From the NCBI RefSeq assembly GCF_002443255.2, contig NW_019211455.1:49626638-49690637 (forward strand): a DNA stretch of 64,000 nt. The letters run 5' to 3'. The position numbers were made by a program, and so were the translations under genes. The notes beneath the pieces are model-generated. The model saw only the letters and a list, made by a program, of their open reading frames with translations, did not search any database and was not told the DNA's origin. Of the stretch, positions 49,389 through 63,040 are shown one piece after another (the first letter of the stretch is position 1; each line of letters starts with the position of its first letter). Source of the DNA: Varroa destructor. Taxonomy: Eukaryota; Arthropoda; Arachnida; Mesostigmata; Varroidae.

Positions 49389-52253
49389 TCGATTTAAGAA
49401 TATTTAAAAAATGAATTTGCTATGATAATCCGTATCGTCTACATGATATATGCCTTCTGCCTAACGCTTGTGTCTATATTGCCGTGAGCACACAATATAT
49501 GAGCTTACAAAGAAGCAAACAAAACGTATTACAAATTGTTCCGGCAGATTTCGCAGCTTCTGCAATATAGATGGACACATGTAGGAACTACTATTGAGCA
49601 TCCTCGATTCTTCGAGAATTTGATTCTATTTATGCGCTCGTCCGCCGGTTTCGCAATCAATACTGGGACGAGATTTTAAAATGCGCGGTCCATTTTTTAG
49701 GATAGTTTAGTACGGTGGTTTTTAGGCGGCTATAGTAGCCGTTTGTGATTTATGTGTTGGCCTGCGTAGCTACGAAAAACGTTTAAAACTAACTTAGCAA
49801 TAGTTTCCGTGTCACTTCTCCATAAAACTGCCTAGACAACTTTTAGCGGACAGAATCGCCCGCCTCGCCGATTTACAACTTTTTATAAACTTAGGCGTAC
49901 GGCGCTAAAGTTGCTTCAGATTGCTAAAGATTACATATCACTCATTCATTGTCTAACAACTTGTTATTTCGTGTCAAACTCATTTTTTGTCACACTAAAG
50001 AAGCAAAACCATCTTTCACCAGGTGTGTTCAATCAAATTTATTTGGATTTCATTAAGTAGTCTAAGTAGCGTATTCTTAGAATTCCCCGAAACCAAAACC
50101 AATTTTAAAAGCCTTTCTAGGAGCTTTCGACAGACACGTTCGTAGCTGTCCAGAACGTGCCCTAGCCAAAATTCCTCAATAATATATAGAATGTAATTTT
50201 CTGTGCCGCATCCTAACGGCAAAGTTCCCCGTGCCATAGAAAACATTTAATTAAATGGATCAGTCCTTTGTAGACTTCACAAGCAAGCTAACTGATAGTT
50301 GTTTGACGTTGACGTTCAGCCCGGTTTCCGTTACGTCTATAGCTATCTAGCCTATAAAATGACTGTTGCTTTTTTGGCCGAGCTTTTTTCTTTCTCCGAC
50401 GCCATTGTACGGTGCGTATGTCATTTGACTTCTATTTAAGAAAATGCTTTAGACGCAAACATGTTGTTAAGCGATGGTAATGCGGTAAGTGCAGCTTATC
50501 GCCTCTGTTAAGACAGAGTTGGATTGCAAATCCAGGTCTATATTTTCCAATAGTCTACACATGCTTCGTAATCAATGGAATCGTATGATATGAGTTCTTC
50601 CAACGAAGAATTTGTTTGCGTGCGTATTAGAAGAGTCGTTTCCGACTCCGGTGTTCAGGATGATAATATCGTCTGAACAGATGGTGGCTTAGAAGTCACA
50701 GGTTCGTGGTCAAGTACCAGGCGCGCTTCGTCACATGAGATACGAAGTCGTAGGTTTATGTACGCGTTCAGTCGTTAGAGTTGAAATTAGATTGTACGAT
50801 ACGTGCTGACTTTCAACAACGGAAGCGGAGTGCTTGCTTATTTCTTAGACCGTTGCTCCTTCTAGCTACAGCCATTCATTGGCAAACTTGTCACAGTCCA
50901 AGAACGGCACAAACTATGCTTTGTTAAGTAACTATGTATAACGTTAGTATCAATAATCTCAGTAAGGCTGACCGTGCGTCCTTTGATGTGAACTCGAGCA
51001 ATGTTCAATTGCAATCTCCAGAAGATATTTGCTTCGAATTTTATGGAAAGGCCTACCCATACAAAGGAACGTTTACATAGTCGTATGCTGTACTTTGAGG
51101 TACGTCAAAACAACATATCGTTGTGAAGAATCGTCGTCGAAGAATGTCGATGTTATTGAAGACCGAAAATACAGCCGCGTATTTTTGTGTTTAATGTGTT
51201 TATTCGATCAGATAAAGATACTCTGGTTTCCGACAGGAGGCGCTTCCCTCACCGCTCGCCTGTAAGTAACTTTCGGATTTGCGTATACGAACAAGCATTT
51301 AGTCTGCTTTGTTGCAAAGTGGCCCTAGAAATAGATCGTGATTAACTTGAAATGGGACATAAACTAAATTTTCCAAAAGAGCCGCGCATAGGTTATTTCT
51401 CGCTGTCGAAGAACGACCCTCAGCTCCAGACCACTTATAATTATTTGCCATATTCGTATTAGTCCAATTTATTGTATGTACAAGTATAATGTGACTGATA
51501 TAGTATATCGAAACGTACGCCCAAGTGGACAACAGTATATTCACGGCGTGTATATAAAAAGTCTGATATAAAAAAAACCGTATATTTCTCAACTTTAAAG
51601 TTAGACATTGCCGTTGAAGCCTTGGAGCACCATACTTGGCTTTCAATGAAGATTATCTTGCGCGTATAACGTATTTGTATGTAAACCATACGCAACCTAG
51701 AATGAAGATGTGTTACATGGACTCAAATGGGAACGGACACCTCCTTCATCGATACTGTGCGTCGAACCTTCGAAATCAGATGCTTTTCGATAAAAGTCTC
51801 GCGTCTCTTCATGGAGGCTGTCGTCATATGAACATTGCGTCTAGCAGGTGCTATACTCATAATTTCCGGTCATAAGGGGTAACAATTAGACTTTTCTCAA
51901 CGGGGCAACAATAATAGCCCCTACGAATAAAGTTATGTAAATGCATTAAAAAATACATTTATTTATGCATTTATGCATTTAAAAAAAACATTTATTTCGG
52001 CAATATGAAATATATTCACATGAAATGTTTACGAGATGCATTATGTTCATTAACGTACGACTATAAAAATATAGAAAAAGCTAGTTAGCTAAACCAAATT
52101 GATGCATGACCATGACTAGAAAGGAAATTCGCTAGCTAATTATGACAGTTCTTCGCTAATCGTTTTACTCTGTTCTCTTGAATTTTTCTCCACTTCACAA
52201 AGGAGTGAATTTTTGTAGAAAATGTCGGAGACCAACTTGATTGGATCAGGGTC

Positions 52254-52466
52254 TTAATTGAATCGTTGAGTGACGTATGCATCACTGCCCGTGAAGGCTA
52301 TGGTTTTTTGATGGCAAAGGTCCAAATAAACAGCGAAGGCCAACATGAGTCGATGAGATGACGGGGACCCTTTAGGCATATCTACCAGCAGTTTATGTGC
52401 CTGCTTCAAAATGGATACGTATATTGCCGTAACAATACCTACAACAAGAATATGTCTGTGTAACAC
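52254..52466 (-). CDS. Unassigned minus-strand ORF or possible terminal exon
   Basis: The region after an acceptor-like site (attcttgttgtag) encodes LKQAHKLLVDMPKG and ends TGSDAYVTQRFN before TAA, with plausible codon use. No family is recognised and no partner exon was found. Confidence 0.18.
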   Translation of the reverse strand: MLHRHILVVGIVTAIYVSILKQAHKLLVDMPKGSPSSHRLMLAFAVYLDLCHQKTIAFTGSDAYVTQRFN

Positions 52467-55400
52467 TAGCTATTGCTCCAAATCAAGATACCTAGAGTAG
52501 AACCATTGCAATCGCTAGCCTTCCACTTCTTCTGCACAGACGTATCTAGCAATTTGCTCAAATAGACATAAGCGAAAAATTCAATGTTAGCTTAAACTAT
52601 AAGGACCGTATCTACTATATATATATATATAAAAGGTTCATGCGAAGAGAACGCATCGCGGTAAAAAGTCCAGCAGCAAAAGTAATGAAGTAGGTTACTG
52701 CGTAAACAATTTTCGCAAGCTGCTTATTAAATACCAAATACCTTATATGTTTAGATATATCTTTTGTCCGTCAAAAATGTGTGGGTGGGTGGGCGGTATT
52801 TACGAATGAACGATGTTTAAAAAGAGCTCTCATTAAATATGTTCAAAGGGGGTAATGTCTTCGTTGTCAACGACAGCTGGAGTCAAACAAAATATCAGTA
52901 ACAAATGCAAATGGGCTGCTGCCGTTCTGCGATAGAGTATTTGTGTGAGGGGCGGAACAAAAGTAATCCTATAGAGATGATTCTAAATTAGAAAATGATA
53001 AGCTGTCAGTTGAATCCGGTGTTAATTAAACCGTAAGCCCACTTTCCTCCCAGTTATAGACCATCTCCCTGTAAGCCTCAGTTTACATCATAATGTACTG
53101 TGTGGACCATACACATCAGAAATTCTGTATATAATAACTAAAATATTGAAAATCCTTGACCGAATAAGTAATGAATCTATTACATGGTCTATGTAAACTC
53201 GCATGCATTTCGTATCGCTTAAACTAGTATAGGATCTTCAGTATTACTCTTTATGCCTCGTTGTATATATAATTTGAAATAGCGAAACCTTTAAATATAA
53301 CGCAAAAGGTTAACTTTCGATGTATATTGAACGTACTCTGATATATTAAAGTTTTCAAAACAGAGAGAGAAAAGCACCTTCCAGTGGGTAGACATATACG
53401 AACCTAGGCAGATCATCCTTAGGTTTGTGTTGTTGCATGATCAAGCATTACTTCAGGCTATTAGCAGAATCCCCAAAGATGTAAGCCTTCAAACGAAACC
53501 TTAATATTAACGAATAGTTCAGGCATCGTCTTTTGAAATCTGCTTGCGTAAATAGACATGTGTTGTATTAACAGCCCTTTCTGTATTTAGTATTGCCGGT
53601 TGCCACAAACATTAAGTACTGGGTTGGGCCGTTGCTTGGGGTCTTAAAATCTTCTTTAGACAGAAGCTAACAAATCCCACGATGTTATTGGGTTTTTTTT
53701 TTATAAGGAACAGAACAGTCAGTGTACCTTTATATGTACAAATGTAATCAGTAGAACGTATTTCTTCGTGTTGCTAAGGGACGTTTTATCAAATTAAATT
53801 GACGATTGTCCCCAATTTTATGAAGTACTACAGAGCTAAAGAAACATATATAAAACATCCTCAGTGATTACCCTCTTTACTGAATTTAATAACAGCCATA
53901 TTTTGATCACGCTTGTGTATATAGTTGATATTTGCGGTTTCGCCTTATAGGTTTGCTGAAGTTTCGACATTGCTGCCCTTTAGGAGCAGTAGCATTATGG
54001 TCGAACTTCAGCATTCTGACCCTGTTCATTTGTTTGAAAAGGTATATATATAAATATATAGCACATTCGTCGCCGAAATTACGTACCGCTGTGCATTGTT
54101 AAGGTACAAAAACAGGCAAGGTTAGAAGGTTTTCTGATTCGCCTGAGATGTCATCTTGCCGGCTCGGCCTAGGGGCAACAAGTGGAAAGCGGTGTCCATT
54201 TGTTCCCATTCAAGTGTGTACTCTCAACCTCACTGATAAATTGTTTCAGACATATAATAGATGAATAGGGATAGGCCAACGTAGATCGAACTGGCTCTCC
54301 TGTTAAGTCGCGTCATAGTCTACTATGGGTCGGTAACAGGCAGTAGAGAAAGGAGCCACAACACATGGGTGTCGTCACGCCACTTACATAGTTTAAATGC
54401 TGCTTACGGAGATCAGTCGTAGCTCGCGTTCAACTTTTGAATGCGCTACGAATGCAGATGTGCATGTATACAATACCTTCATTTAGCAATGGCCCGGAAA
54501 CTACCTGCGACGAGTCGTACGAACGGATGTTCATTGATCTTGGAGATATTCGTGATGGACTTGGAGAATATAATAGAAAAAAATCCGCTACCTCATAAGA
54601 GTTTAGTAGAAACAGCAATTAAGAATTTTCAAGATCTAAGAAGCTTGTTAAGAGGAGGCATCATTCTAGCAGTGCCCGGTGGCGTGACTCCCAATTTCCG
54701 GTGGTCATTCCTAGACAACGTGCGGCATCCATTTAGCCAACTTATATATACAAATCAAGCATATGTATAAAGCGTGTGTCAATAAAGCACGAGTGATTTG
54801 AACGAATAAATGGCTAATACCCAATATCTCCGGGATTTTTTTTATTTCGACTTAGTGTACCTTTGTCTCGAGAGGGACCTGGGGCGAGTCTTCGAACCCC
54901 ACTGTTTTGGTTTTCGTCTATTTCTTATTCGGCTTCGTCGACTCGAACAAGTTCTTCCTGCTGAGGCAAATACGGCCAATATACGATACGAGGCGATACG
55001 GATTTCAAATTTGCTGAAGTTAACCCAGTCAAGTTATGCGTATTTCGCTTTGTCCGAGTTATTCGGACGCATATGGTAGTTATAACGTATCCAGTACGGG
55101 CGAACTTTTTGGTCAAAAGTAATCATACGTAGAAGTACTGAGCTCTTATGCTAAGTTGCTAACTTGCATTACCTCAGCGAAGTGAAGGAAGAGGTATGGA
55201 ACGTTAAACTATGTGTCTATTGTGCAGTATAACAATTATTAACTGACAGTAGATTCAGAAGATTATCTATATAATACTTTTAATAATAAATCATTACACG
55301 CTAGGATGATTTAGTGACCCGCTATCAAAGTGGTCAAAAATCCTTGTAGTCGCTTAGTGCTTCCTATTAGACCATCGCCCACAATGACTGTTAGCAGATG

Positions 55401-57582
55401 ATGTTGACATTAATAAAAAAAAATCACGTATATATACACACAGACGTGTATAGTAAATAATACACGAGTATTAAAAAAGTTTTTCCAATAAAAACAACGA
55501 AGAGACCAGTCTATTGATCACAGCAAAGTGGCTAAAAAGTAACGAAACTGTGTAAACGGTTAAAAGAAGACAAAAACGTTTTGGTTCGACCTCTGCCGAT
55601 ATCTATATTTGTGTGCAGAACATCCTCCTATAGCAACCGACAGCCGTGATAAGCACAGTCAATGTATTATGTGGTTCAGCGTGAAACGTTTGAAGTACGC
55701 TGGGGTACGAGAGCCCGGGAGATTTCGAAAAGTTACCTCAACACCGTTTTGATTTTTCACCATGATTTCCATTTAAAAATGATTAAGATTTTAAAAAATG
55801 CTAGTCTATAATAGCGGTGTCTGGTAAACGTTGTGGATGATTGTATGAACTCCTGTACTTTTATCATTGCGGTGCGTGGACAAGCGTTATCGTGCACCAG
55901 AAATAGTTTGCACTAATAATGGCTGCCTAATTGGAAATTTTTTCATAATCTATTGCGAATCAAGACTCATGAAGCTGTACCGGATAAAACCTTCTCTAGG
56001 CCACCAAACAGACTCCATAGCAGTTGCAGCTGTGCATTTGCTTAAGGATGAAATCCTGCGGGGTAAGTTGCACTTATGTGACCGTCTGCGACTATCGCGT
56101 AGGACCAGTTTTTCACCACAGGTCCCAACCTACGTAGAAGCAAAGAGAAACCAACGTCTCTACAATTCTGTGTTTGATCTTCGCTCAAATCACAAGATAC
56201 AAATTTGTTAATTTTCGTTTCCTATGAACCTAAGCAAAATGAATAAGTATGGCATTTTTTACACACCAAAGCTGAATTCTAACACGCGTGCGTTTTGAAA
56301 CACATTGGCCTACGCGGCTTACGGTGTTCCTGATAGTATATCATCACCCAAAAGTGAAATTTCTGCCGCTGCTGTAGTAAAATAAAACTCATAATTGTAA
56401 ACCGTTCAAAAGCTATGATTTTCCGCGGTTAAGTAAATTTCCTCTGCTGAAGTTCCGTGGACCATCTCAAAAAACTACAAATGGCACGCCTGCATGTCTA
56501 ATACGAAATAGCGTCCGTTTGAAATATGTGATTAATCAGTATTGGTCACTTTTTATATTGAACCACTAAAGAATAGAGGAAAAACTACAGTAAAACAACA
56601 ATGCTTACATGGTTTCCACGGTGCTTCAAAAGATTTTTTTGCGATCGAAACCGGACGTCAACAGAATGCCACGATCGCCTCGGTGTGCTTAGACGCTATA
56701 TGGTGACTTACAAAGAAGATCCTTAATCGAAATAATAATAATGTGTAATCTGTCAAAGCTTACGCACCGATAATTACTTCTCTATAAAATCTATATATTA
56801 TCAGCGGATCGTAATGATGTGTGTTCGTATATAGCAGTAATAGTGACATCCGGTAATTCTCTATGCAGTCATATGGGCATTCAGCATGTGTCGAAATTCG
56901 CAAACAAAACAAACTATTAGGTATACTATAGTGGAATTCTGAAGGGTTATAGCTTTTTTACACTGACATCTCAAACCTTTGTATATTCATATGATCCAGA
57001 CATCAGCAGGCTCATATAATGTTGATTAATAGTAGTCATAATCGTGTCAAAGTAAATTGGCCATGTTTCCGGTCAATTATAAACAATAGACCAGGTTTCT
57101 AGTTGGAGCGTTGGATGGTTCGAACCTCAATTGTAGTTAAGCGACGTGGGTAAACCTAAAAAAAAAACAGGCTCTTTTTATCTTGTTAAGAAAGGATCAT
57201 ACGCGCGCGTTTCTGCTGCCTTAGGTCGTACGAGAATTGATAAAAATGATTTCCAGACGTATCTATATATGCAATTAGGTTATCAGCACGACTAGTAAGC
57301 TATATTGAAATTGCTACTGTTCCATACAACAACAACTTAAAGCACACGAAACGTGGTCGTTTTTCTGTGAAGATAGGCATATATTACATACAACAATCTG
57401 ATGATGGTTGAACTTTTACTGGGGTATAATTTGAGTAGTCAGGTCTAGAAATCCGTGCGTAACACTTTTTTATAGCGGTAAACTGTTTGGAATTCCCCTG
57501 GGACTGCATTAATGCAAAAACATCTATGTCAGAGATATCGCTTTTACCTGTTAAGCCATGCGCATCTTATACCATCATCTAC

Positions 57583-58130
57583 CTACCTACCTACATTACT
57601 GGAATATAAATAAAATTTTCGGTTTTTGACCCAAAAAAAAACCAGTTGGATTTTAGCAAAAAAATATCTATTATTTTTTCGCCATTTTGTGGCCTTCACC
57701 TGTTCTCGTTTGGTATTGAAGGATTTATCCAACCTAGTTCTAAGAATTCGCTTATTGTCAAATATACAGTTACTAACCCCATTTGCCAGCGATCGGAAAA
57801 GGTTGTAATCTATCGAAATTAAAGCTGGAGAATATGATAGATGCAACAGAAACTCTCAGTTCAGCTGTTGCAGGAAGGCCTTTACGGTGTTGCCTATATT
57901 CGTTAGCCTGGTTAACCCGATACAGATCTGTGTTGATGGTCTTGCCCTTCTGCAGCAGTTTCCAGTATGCAAGCCACTTCCAGTTCCACCAAACACAAAC
58001 AATGACTATGAGAATTTGAGTTGACGCTAGATCGAAGCTATCCATTGCTTTGTCTGCTTTCGATTGACGTCGAGTCACCGCTTTTCGTTACTGGCAACGA
58101 GTCTGCGTTAGGTGCAAACCGTGTTTGTTG
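57583..58130 (-). mobile_element. Decayed mariner transposase (relic D), catalytic half
   Basis: Two overlapping minus-strand ORFs (57773-58078 and 57583-57846) carry adjacent parts of a mariner catalytic domain. At 58075-58101 the sequence reads LVASNEKR, where active elements read (I/L)VTGDEKW, so the first catalytic Asp is Asn (58087-58089). The first ORF contains VIVCVWWNWK and LLQKGKTINTDLY, matching 'VMLCVWWDxKG...LLxxGKTINSDLY'. The second contains SYSPALISIDYNLFRSL, matching 'YSPDLAPSDYHLFRSL', which keeps the third Asp, followed by a C-terminal tail. Frameshifts, a stop and the Asp loss make it inactive. The N-terminal half further upstream was not resolved. Confidence 0.8.
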
Positions 58131-61100
58131 TAATGTTTACTCAGCTACCCGAATTCTTAATTGTTGAGTACACTTTGTAGAAGGTATAAAGTTTCTAGTC
58201 GTAGCAATACGGCCGCAATATATTTCTTTTCATTCAATTTACGTAATGTTTGTCGGCCGTCTTTCGCCAGAAGTGTGTGTCCAATCGGTCTTTGCTGGCA
58301 GGCGCATCCTTCAGTTCGCAAACTGCTTTCGAGCAGTCCTGTCAGTTGTTAAGTTCTCACTGAAAACGGCACAGGTATCTTACGGGGGGTACTTCAATAG
58401 TTGTTTGACCTCGGGAAATAGGGTAGTAGGAGAGGTGTCAAAAATGCAATAGTTGTAATATTTTTAATAGTCATGTATATTGTACTAGAGGCGTGGCGCA
58501 TTGTTCATTAACTGGGGTGGTTTGTTTAAAACCACACGATGGATCAGCACTGCTTGAGCCGGATCAATTACAAGAAATAGTCTTATGGATTTCACAGGCC
58601 AAGTAAGCTTAGTAAGTGTTTCGACTAATAGTAACGTTCCACTGGGCCCTTTATTATCCCCGAATATGGGAGCTCGTATTTGAGTGTGCTTGTGTGTGTG
58701 TGTGTGTGTGTGTGTTCTTGTTTTCGTTTCGCGGTACATTTTACTGTTGTCGATTTTGTTGTACGCGCCCCCGCAGCTTGGCTGACGGCCGGTGAGGATC
58801 ATAATGTTATTATAAGGGTATTTCGGAGTTGTTCTAGAGCCACTTTCTATATTTTCCAGCAGCCGACATATAGCCGAAGCTAAAAATTCAATTTCCGGAG
58901 AGAAGGCTAAATCTAATATCGGAATTTGTAGCGTTTTCTGGTTTGTTACCTCAACCTGTAGCTGCTACAAGTGAAAACCATAGAGAAAATGTATCCAAGT
59001 TAGAAGATGGTTCCCAGTCGAACGATCCTATGCTTGCTCTGTATATTATTATAGCATCATTTGGGTAATTTTTAAGGCATAAGTAAGTGTTTTTTTTTAT
59101 GCATGGGAATACCAACCCAGTATGATCTTAGAAAACACTGAGTAACAGTAATGTCTGCTTGTTGCGTTGTCAATATGAGATCTCTCAAAGAAGTAGGCTA
59201 GAAAGGAATGGAATAATGGTACGAGGCTATTGTTAGCCAGCGCAATGCAGACACAGCAGATTATTGAAGAAAACACCGATGTAAGGTACTCCTGTAAACT
59301 TGATGACATTAGCCGGTCGTCTTCGAGGGTGGTTCATGCTGTCTCCTTAATTAATACGTTGCACAAGTATATGGCGGTATCATTGGTGAAGTTCGTCACA
59401 ACCCATTGCCTCTAGCAAATGTTATTCATCTTTAGATTGAAAGGAGTTCTCTTTTAAAATCTATGTTGTTACGTCGTCCGTCATCAATTGCGGTGTTACG
59501 GATACTCTAGTGTCCTGCTATGCTGTTACTAATTGCAAGGTTGAATTGCAAGACAGGCTCTAGTTATAGCATGTGTTTCAGATGTTGAACTCTGTGAAAC
59601 AACTGCGTATACGTTTTCGTCGTCTTTACATCGAAAACACAAGTTTTCGCCTCCCGGAGCCGTATTCACACTATTTAGCTGCAGCTGCCCAAATCTTGGA
59701 ACACCTCGTTTCAACACAAACCCAATGTCAGTTTTTAGCTAATACGTATTAGTTCAACTTAGCAATGCAAAGTATAAAGAGATTAAATGCTTCAGCTCAG
59801 TACTCAGTTTGAGTAACTTTTATTGTTAAAAAAAAAATACCTAGCGGCCATAACAGCAGTATTGCCGTGTGTATAGGTTATCACGAGCGCGTCATAGTAC
59901 GAGCCCATTTTTGACCCACTGATGATGTCACTCATCAGGTTATTCCATGCATTTCACTTTCACCATTTTTTTGTCTTATAGGACAATATTAGAATTTGCC
60001 AAATTCCATAATTTTTCCGTCTGGGCTTGTGTGCAACCGTACCGTCATACTGTAAGCTGTGTTCTGTATTGGCGGCCCAGTTGGCATCTCCATGGAGAAC
60101 TTAACTGGACGTGCGTTCAACAGAATATCCTACCATACCAGCACCACGCTCTGACGTAGTGCCGTTAGTAGAAGCAGAAATTTCAACTTTTTTTTTTACA
60201 CAGATGAATCTAGAAATATTTAAAATCCTTTAACATAACTTCATTGGCAAAGAGAGTGACCATATGATTTTTACGACCCATACATGCATGCATGCAACTA
60301 GCTAGAACAACTTTCTAACGCAACTTCTCTAAATATACATGATGCATATACAAAGCTGTGGGGTACATACAACATATATTGTGAAATATATTAGGGATTG
60401 TTTCTCAGAACTGAGATGTTACTTCACTAATGTGCCTTCCTGCTGTCAAGCTAAACGTGTATATTGGACAGATGATTTACGCAACTTGACAAAACTCTTC
60501 TCATTTATTAACGCTATCTGTATTGTCCAGTGGCAATGAAATTCGTAAATCGTAAAATTTCGTATAACGAACCGCAACGGCTGCAACCATTGCGCTCTAG
60601 TCGTAACACTGTCCTGCGTATCCTCGTCCTGTTGCTTGTCTGAAGCTGCCATGTGTGTACTAGTTGATAATTGAGACCAGCTGACAAATTGCAGCTTTTT
60701 CTAGTTTAGGAAATGAATGTCTTTTCTTCTGCTTATTTAGTTAGACGAACTAGTCGTCAAGGGCTGTTAGCCTTTGTTGTAGCTCGAATCTAATCTTGCC
60801 GTACGTAGAGAGGTCGTCTGATTGTAGGATTAGTTTCGAGGGAGGGAAGGAAGAGTACTACTCTCGAGCACATGAAAAAGGCTTGCTGGTATGAATCGGG
60901 AGGAGTAATAGGCTAGAAATAAATAGAACTTTGTGCGATTTTTTTTGGCTGGTTGAGAGCGGTCCTCTTCGTAGTACCATTGTCTAGAATGTTCAAGTTG
61001 CTTTTAATTGATAAGGTCTTTTCGTCGACCTAGCACTTTCGACCGTACTAATAATTCTGAAAGCTATTCTCATATCATCTGTTTTAGAACAGTTCGACGT

Positions 61101-61632
61101 GACGATGGACCTAAGTAACGAGCTGCTGCGTTCGGAGTGCTCTACCTGGTGCTGGGCAGTGTCAGCTATTGTTACGCAACCAAAACTAGTCGGTAAGCAA
61201 TTTCGACAACAGTTAGTATAGCGAGCGATTCATAGCACGACGAGTCTTTTTTCTCTAATCCCCTTACATAGTCCTGCGATGCTAGTAGTCTACTGCCAGC
61301 TTAGCCTGTTGCCTTCATTTATGAATTAATCAATCACGAAAAGAATCTGCCCCAAACTAGGGTACAACAAACGATGCAGATGCGCATCGGCAAGTTCATC
61401 GAGAGACATCTAAATCTATCCAGTCAGATCATGACAAAACATGATTTACTTTGTCCCTCCGAAAAGTGACTAGGTATGGTACTTTTTCGTTTCCTCGCAT
61501 CTGCCATAATGCGGCTGAACGAAACTCAACCATCTTTCGATCTTTTTTTTTTACTATAATTTGCTCTACATTAGCCTGTATTTTATCCACAAAGGCCTCT
61601 GAAGAGGGGCGCGGTTGTTAGCACCTGGTAAA
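58131..61632. other. No supportable gene
   Basis: The N-terminal part of mariner relic D may extend to about 58.45 kb in unrecognisable form. Otherwise only the (GT)n tract, an (ATGC)n patch near 60283 and short ORFs are present. Confidence 0.5.
58690..58715. repeat. (GT)n microsatellite
   Basis: About twelve GT units. A minus-strand ORF (58485-58802) reads it as a Thr-His run, which argues against that ORF being a gene. Confidence 0.95.
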
Positions 61633-62122
61633 ATGTATCAGCTTTTAAATACAATGTACAACATACGAGTTTTTTCGAACATTTGCAATTATGTACTTGA
61701 ACTGCTGGGATCGACTATCAATTGTACCTCGCGTAGCAAAATGTCTTTCAGAGCTATCTATAGATGGAAAAGTGAATGGGTTCTCTTAACAGAGTTTTGC
61801 GTACTATGCCTAAAGAGCTTTGAAGATTACACTCTGTCCTGCATCGGAACACATAAGAAGAGGCTACACCATTCTGGCTTCATGGATGCTCTGGCAGACG
61901 GAGCTCGGGGCTTAATGAAGCATACGTCTACCCAAAGGGAGCTGGAACATGGAGGTTATGATAAACAAGCGAGGACTTTTCAAAGCTAAACTTATTAGCA
62001 TTATAAGCGACGCCCGAAAGTTGGGTCTGGAAGGTGGGCGAAGCGATAACAACTTGTGCCGCCTAAAAAATGGCTCGTTTAACGCAGTGGGAAGCCCAAC
62101 CGAGGTGACGCCAACCTTATGA
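61633..62122 (+). pseudogene. Unassigned ORF pair possibly joined by a frameshift
   Basis: One frame runs from an ATG at 61633 to a TAA at 61987-61989 (ending ...GGYDKQARTFQS). The +1 frame is open across that stop and continues ...LISIISDARKLGLEG to a TGA at 62120-62122. The second part looks as coding-like as the first, so a decayed gene or an intron boundary is possible. It lies 600 bases upstream of the RT fragment on the same strand, but shows no LINE motif. Confidence 0.22.
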
Positions 62123-62729
62123 TGATACCATTCGCTCTCACCAAACAGTCTGCAATGTTGCTAGCTGGAGGGTCGGACTGTTTGAATGATGCATAATAAA
62201 GGAACTGAAAACTAGTGGGTAGCATTTTCGAACAAGTAAAGGCTGCCCGCTAGAATCTGGCCCTACATTTATCCTCGCGTCGGACAGACGCTGTTCTGCT
62301 GCGCCTAATTGTGCGTAAACAACATTATTCAACGTCTTTTAAAAGAATACCACTTCGTATCAGCCGACTCTCTTCTTTTTCTTCTTTAGTGTAAACCTGT
62401 TATGGGCACAATTTATTGAACGTAGTCATGATGCACTGGTTTGGAAAACATCCTTACCGCCTGGAATACCGCCTTATTACGCCTACGGCTTCACTAACCT
62501 AATATCTCAGAGGTATAAATTGTAGCAACTAAATCACTTTCAATCAAGTGCCACTGCTACAAAGTCCCTGGTGGGCTCGAACTTTCAGCGTCGAATCTAA
62601 CGTCGTTCTGATTCTGCCTTTTGATGAAAACGAATTTATCAAACGTCGGTATTATCTATTTTGATGGACAACCCATCTCTCAGTGGTTTTTCATTTCGGG
62701 CACAAAGTGCCTTTCGGCAGATCTGTGTT

Positions 62730-62960
62730 TAAATTTCAGTTCATATAGACCCATTTCCTTATTAGTACGTTACACAGTGGCATGCTATATAATAGATAAT
62801 TACCTCAATTTAATCATAAATTATAATATAATGCATTACGAAACTTTTGGATGCTTTGTCGCGCTGTTCTTCCTTTGGATTTGTGGCTTGTCCATAGAAA
62901 TGTTGCAGCAAAAACATGGCCTTGCGTGTTTTATCGTCACGATCAGACAGGGTGCATCAG
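62730..62960 (+). mobile_element. LINE-type reverse transcriptase fragment
   Basis: Inside a 139-codon ORF (62621-63040), SSYRPISLL at 62738-62764 matches the non-LTR RT motif 'SYRPISLL'. About 36 residues separate it from a FG, via IIDNYLNLIINYNIMHYETFG, close to the usual 'xxNRLxxxxxxNxILxxxQFGF' block. QQKHGLACFIVTIRQGAS further on could be the decayed 'DLSKAFD' strand. The palm YADD box and the endonuclease were not found, so this is a fragment if real. Confidence 0.45.
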
Positions 62961-63040
62961 GATACAATTTCATCTTCAGCTTTTCCGAAGCATCTTCGAA
63001 GGGCTCTCCTTTTCGTTGCAAAATCGGGATGTTGAAATAA

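Larger units (their letters stand above)
43531..57582. other. No recognisable gene; scattered unassigned ORFs
   Basis: Apart from the listed low-confidence ORFs (46.5, 49.0 and 52.3 kb) and microsatellites, open frames at 54441-54770 and 55867-56211 encode nothing I recognise. No transposase or RT motif was seen here. Confidence 0.5.

Noticed and set aside
50016..50246. Minus-strand ORF rich in Leu, considered as a transposase tail
   Set aside because: It does not match the order or spacing of mariner, Tc1 or hAT motifs.
55388..55408. LLADDVDI, resembling the RT YADD box (+ strand)
   Set aside because: The flanking frames are full of stops and show no other RT block, so it is a short chance match.
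58485..58802. 105-codon minus-strand ORF with a Thr-His run
   Set aside because: The run is simply the translated (GT)n microsatellite; no domain is present.
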